This document shows positions 61,641-64,000 of a DNA stretch of 64,000 nt, piece by piece (positions within the stretch are counted from its first letter, which is position 1; each line of letters begins with the position of its first letter). This DNA comes from Coprinus comatus (lineage: Eukaryota; Basidiomycota; Agaricomycetes; Agaricales; Agaricaceae): the NCBI GenBank assembly GCA_034638255.1, contig JAWPGT010000002.1:1-64000 (forward strand), read 5' to 3'. Position numbers and translations under genes: made by a program. The notes below the pieces were generated by a model. It was given only the letters and a program-made list of their open reading frames with translations, had not been told where the DNA came from and searched no databases.

Positions 61641-62048
61641 GTTGTGTCATAGGACAATGATGTAAACTACTAGGATTTTGACGATGTGAAGCCTCGCAGC
61701 TTTCATAGTCTTTGTTGAATGTTGATTATTAACAACCTCGGGTCAATTCATTTGGGCATATTGACCCGGAGTACAAAAAACGCAAAAATATATGTAGTGT
61801 ATTTTTATATGAGAAACGGGCGTGAAGTTGGAAAAAACATGTGCCAATGGCAATAGCCCGGAAGATACCGAAGGCCATGTTGCCACATCAAATTTGCATC
61901 ATACAACACAACTACACTTACTTGTTGAGGTCAATCATTAATAAGTAAAGACTAATCATTAATCCCACCTCATTCCACAAACCACGTCAATAATCACCTC
62001 TACACCCCCCCTTGATACTATTAACATTAAACACAGTAAAAAAAACCA
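61641..62048. other. Intergenic between copy G and the hydrolase
   Basis: 3' flank of copy G and promoter of the alpha/beta hydrolase gene. AT-rich, no coding sequence seen. Confidence 0.55.
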
Positions 62049-63274
62049 ATGGAAGCAGTTTCAGTCACCCTCCCAACGGCATTTAATCCACGCACATGTG
62101 TTCGTAAAGGATTATGCCCCGTGACTAAAATCCGACACCAAGAATCCAATCCAATGGAATCTCATTCATTATATTTCGAACAACATGGAAAAGGAGAAAA
62201 GTATAAGTTTTTGTTGATTATGGGATTGAATTCTAGTTCGTTTTCATGGAATCATCAGGTTGAATGGTTTGGTGGTGGGAAAGCTTTTCAAAAGGATGAG
62301 GATGGTTACTGTGGTGAAGAGAAGTCTACGGTGTTGACGTTTGATAATCGTGGTGTGGGGAATTCGGGGTATCCACGTGGACCTTATTCGTAAGTTTTTC
62401 CAGTGTTTTATTTTATTTATGTGGGATTAACGATTAAGTAGGACAAGTGGAATGGCTGAAGACGTAATTTGTCTCTTGGACTATGTTGGGTGGACAAAAG
62501 AGAGGGAAGTACATGTGGTTGGTATTAGTCTAGGTGGAATGATTGCACAAGGTATGTATATGTTCTTATTTTTCCGAAATTAAACAATGTTGATGAGAAG
62601 GGTAATTAGAGTTGGCACTCCGGATTCCTGAACGCATTGCGTCATTGACTCTGGTGGTCACTACACCTGGTGGGAGGCCTTGGCAGAACTTACCTCCAGT
62701 AAGTGGAAGGATGTTCAGAAATCACAGGTTGATCTTTTATGCTAATTTACATGACAGTGGAAAGGTGTTACTTCGTTAACAAAGATACTGATTACTCCAG
62801 AGCCGTACAAGAAAGCACAAGTGGTAATGGATATGCTTTTCCCCAACAAATGGCTTGATGCGAAAGATATCGATGAACCTGAAAAGACGAATCGAGAGGT
62901 GCAGATAGAGGTAATGACATCCACATCATACGTCACAAGTTTGGAGAGTTGAACATTGATTGGATATACAGAGTTTCTTACGTCGGGTTGATATTACTAA
63001 GCCTCAACAGCTAATGGGGCATGTGTCACAGATGGCTGCAGGATTAACTCACCATGTTAGTAGCGAGCAGTTGGGCAAAATCAGCGCGAGCGTGCCCAAG
63101 GTTACGATTTTGACTGGAGACGATGATAATCTCGTACGACCGGCGATGTCACGGGTATTAAAGGCGAGCATGGCGGAGGCTGAGCTGATAGAGTGGAAAG
63201 AGACAGGGCACGGGATCCATGTGCAGCGGAGACGCGAGTTTAATGATTTGTTGGAGGAGATAGCACGTTGTTGA
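62049..63274 (+). CDS. Alpha/beta hydrolase fold protein
   Basis: Five exons: 62049-62389, 62442-62551, 62610-62698, 62758-62910, 62972-63274 (996 bases, 331 residues, phases agree). Motifs: FLLIMGLNSSSFSWNHQ (oxyanion region), VLTFDNRGVGNSGYPRGPYS, VHVVGISLGGMIAQELAL (nucleophile elbow G-I-S-L-G-G), VTILTGDDDNLVRP (acid) and ETGHGIHVQRR (His). This matches the epoxide hydrolase/esterase-like branch of family AB hydrolase-1. No signal peptide, so probably cytosolic. Substrate unknown. Confidence 0.9.
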
Positions 63275-63347
63275 ATTCCCACGGTGTATTAGCTTAGCAC
63301 GTGCGACAGATCATCTTAAAAATCGGTAGTTGTTTTCTTCTTCGCCA

Positions 63348-64000
63348 ATGCTTGCTCTCGTACACCCTCACTGCTCAACGTCTGCATCGACGTCCACAAC
63401 AACAACAACAACCTCCACACAGACTCAGTTACCACAGCGGCCACAGTTAGCTGCCATCTCCCGCAAACCAGTTACCTCGACAGCAGTACCCCTGGTCACA
63501 ACCCATACACCTTCTTCATCAACACAGCATCCCCCGCCAGCCCTCCACCGCCACCAGACGGTCCCTAGCATCCATCATGTTCATCACGCCAGACAGTCCT
63601 CATCCTCTTCTCACCCTCTCCAACAGCAACCGCAGCAACAGCAGCATCCACCTCATCAACTGCCAAGACCTCCAACACCAACCCCCCCACCAGCACCCCC
63701 ACCAGCGGATCCTGTTTCTACCCCTCCTGCAACCGTAGATATCCATAAATACCCTACTACCGACCTCCTCAAAATCCTTGCGTCTCTCCTTGCCCAAATC
63801 GCTTCCACCAACGACCAGCTAGCGTCTGCCTCCAATCCATCCCTAATAACAACGTTGTCACCCGCACCATTTGACCCAAACGAAGACACGCCAATATGGA
63901 AGTCTCTCACAACAGCTTCCCGTTCTGCCATCTCCACTCCTGCTTCCACACTCACCTTCCACGCGCGAAACATCCCTACCATTACTCTCGAGGCTTATTT
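63348..64000 (+). CDS. PHO80-like cyclin, 5' part (runs off the window)
   Basis: The frame opens at ATG 63348 and stays open to the last base (217 codons). The first 130 residues are Thr/Gln/Pro/His-rich and disordered (STSTTTTTTSTQTQ; PPTPTPPPAPPPADP). Then YPTTDLLKILASLLAQIAST, NDQLASASNP, and after a linker TFHARNIPTITLEAY, the start of the cyclin box of Pho80/Preg-type Pho85 cyclins. In fungi these regulate phosphate and nutrient signalling. The rest of the box lies beyond the window edge. Located 73 bases after the hydrolase stop codon. Confidence 0.85.
   Translation, partial: MLALVHPHCSTSASTSTTTTTTSTQTQLPQRPQLAAISRKPVTSTAVPLVTTHTPSSSTQHPPPALHRHQTVPSIHHVHHARQSSSSSHPLQQQPQQQQHPPHQLPRPPTPTPPPAPPPADPVSTPPATVDIHKYPTTDLLKILASLLAQIASTNDQLASASNPSLITTLSPAPFDPNEDTPIWKSLTTASRSAISTPASTLTFHARNIPTITLEAY

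Overview
The window is eukaryotic nuclear DNA from a filamentous or yeast-like basidiomycete, most likely Agaricomycotina. The genes are dense and broken by many short GT..AG introns of about 50-70 bases. The proteins match fungal families: NOP58, KRR1, a vacuolar carboxypeptidase, an Rds1-like ferritin-fold secreted protein, a Yea4-type nucleotide-sugar transporter and Pho85-type cyclins. Several repeated membrane genes have the DUF6534/DUF6533 layout typical of mushrooms and relatives. I cannot name a species. I found no tRNA, rRNA, CRISPR or bacterial-type feature.

Layout. (1) 0.3-1.9 kb: one DUF6534-like membrane gene (copy A, +). (2) 3.0-6.8 kb: a glutamine-rich SS18/SSXT-type coactivator on the minus strand. 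(3) 8.4-21 kb: a duplicated block on the minus strand. It holds DUF6534-like copies B, C, D and E, a decayed companion module behind C and E, and a two-membrane-segment gene (20.1-20.8 kb) with two decayed relatives. (4) 21.2-52.8 kb: a conserved housekeeping core. It contains a WDR89-like WD40 protein, a small Q-rich protein, an EAF-domain elongation factor, the Rds1-like protein, a carboxypeptidase Y-like protease, NOP58, a large membrane glycoprotein, KRR1, an NCBP3-like RNA-binding protein, a UDP-GlcNAc-type transporter and a Pcl1-like cyclin. Two long gene-poor stretches (22.9-26.4 and 27.0-31.4 kb) lie within it. (5) 53.5-61.7 kb: the duplicated block reappears in the opposite (+) orientation, with copies H (fragment), F and G, the companion module twice, and an internally deleted pseudogene of the neighbouring cyclin. 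(6) 62.0-64.0 kb: an alpha/beta hydrolase and the 5' part of a PHO80-like cyclin that runs off the window.

Functional themes. The core is rich in ribosome biogenesis (NOP58, KRR1, perhaps WDR89), transcription and RNA export (SSXT-like, EAF, NCBP3-like) and Pho85 cyclin signalling (two cyclins and one pseudogene within 12.8 kb). The accessory material is a fast-turnover family of seven-membrane-segment proteins on both sides of the core, with intact, chimeric and dead copies.

Most notable observations: a carboxypeptidase intron whose only reading compatible with the conserved motif has AT..AC borders; the composite amplification of the DUF6534-like family; the cyclin pseudogene; and two otherwise conserved genes each with an apparent single-base deletion, which suggests either assembly errors or recent loss. 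Exon borders were derived by hand from frame, splice consensus and family motifs. First exons of the DUF6534-like genes could not be settled.
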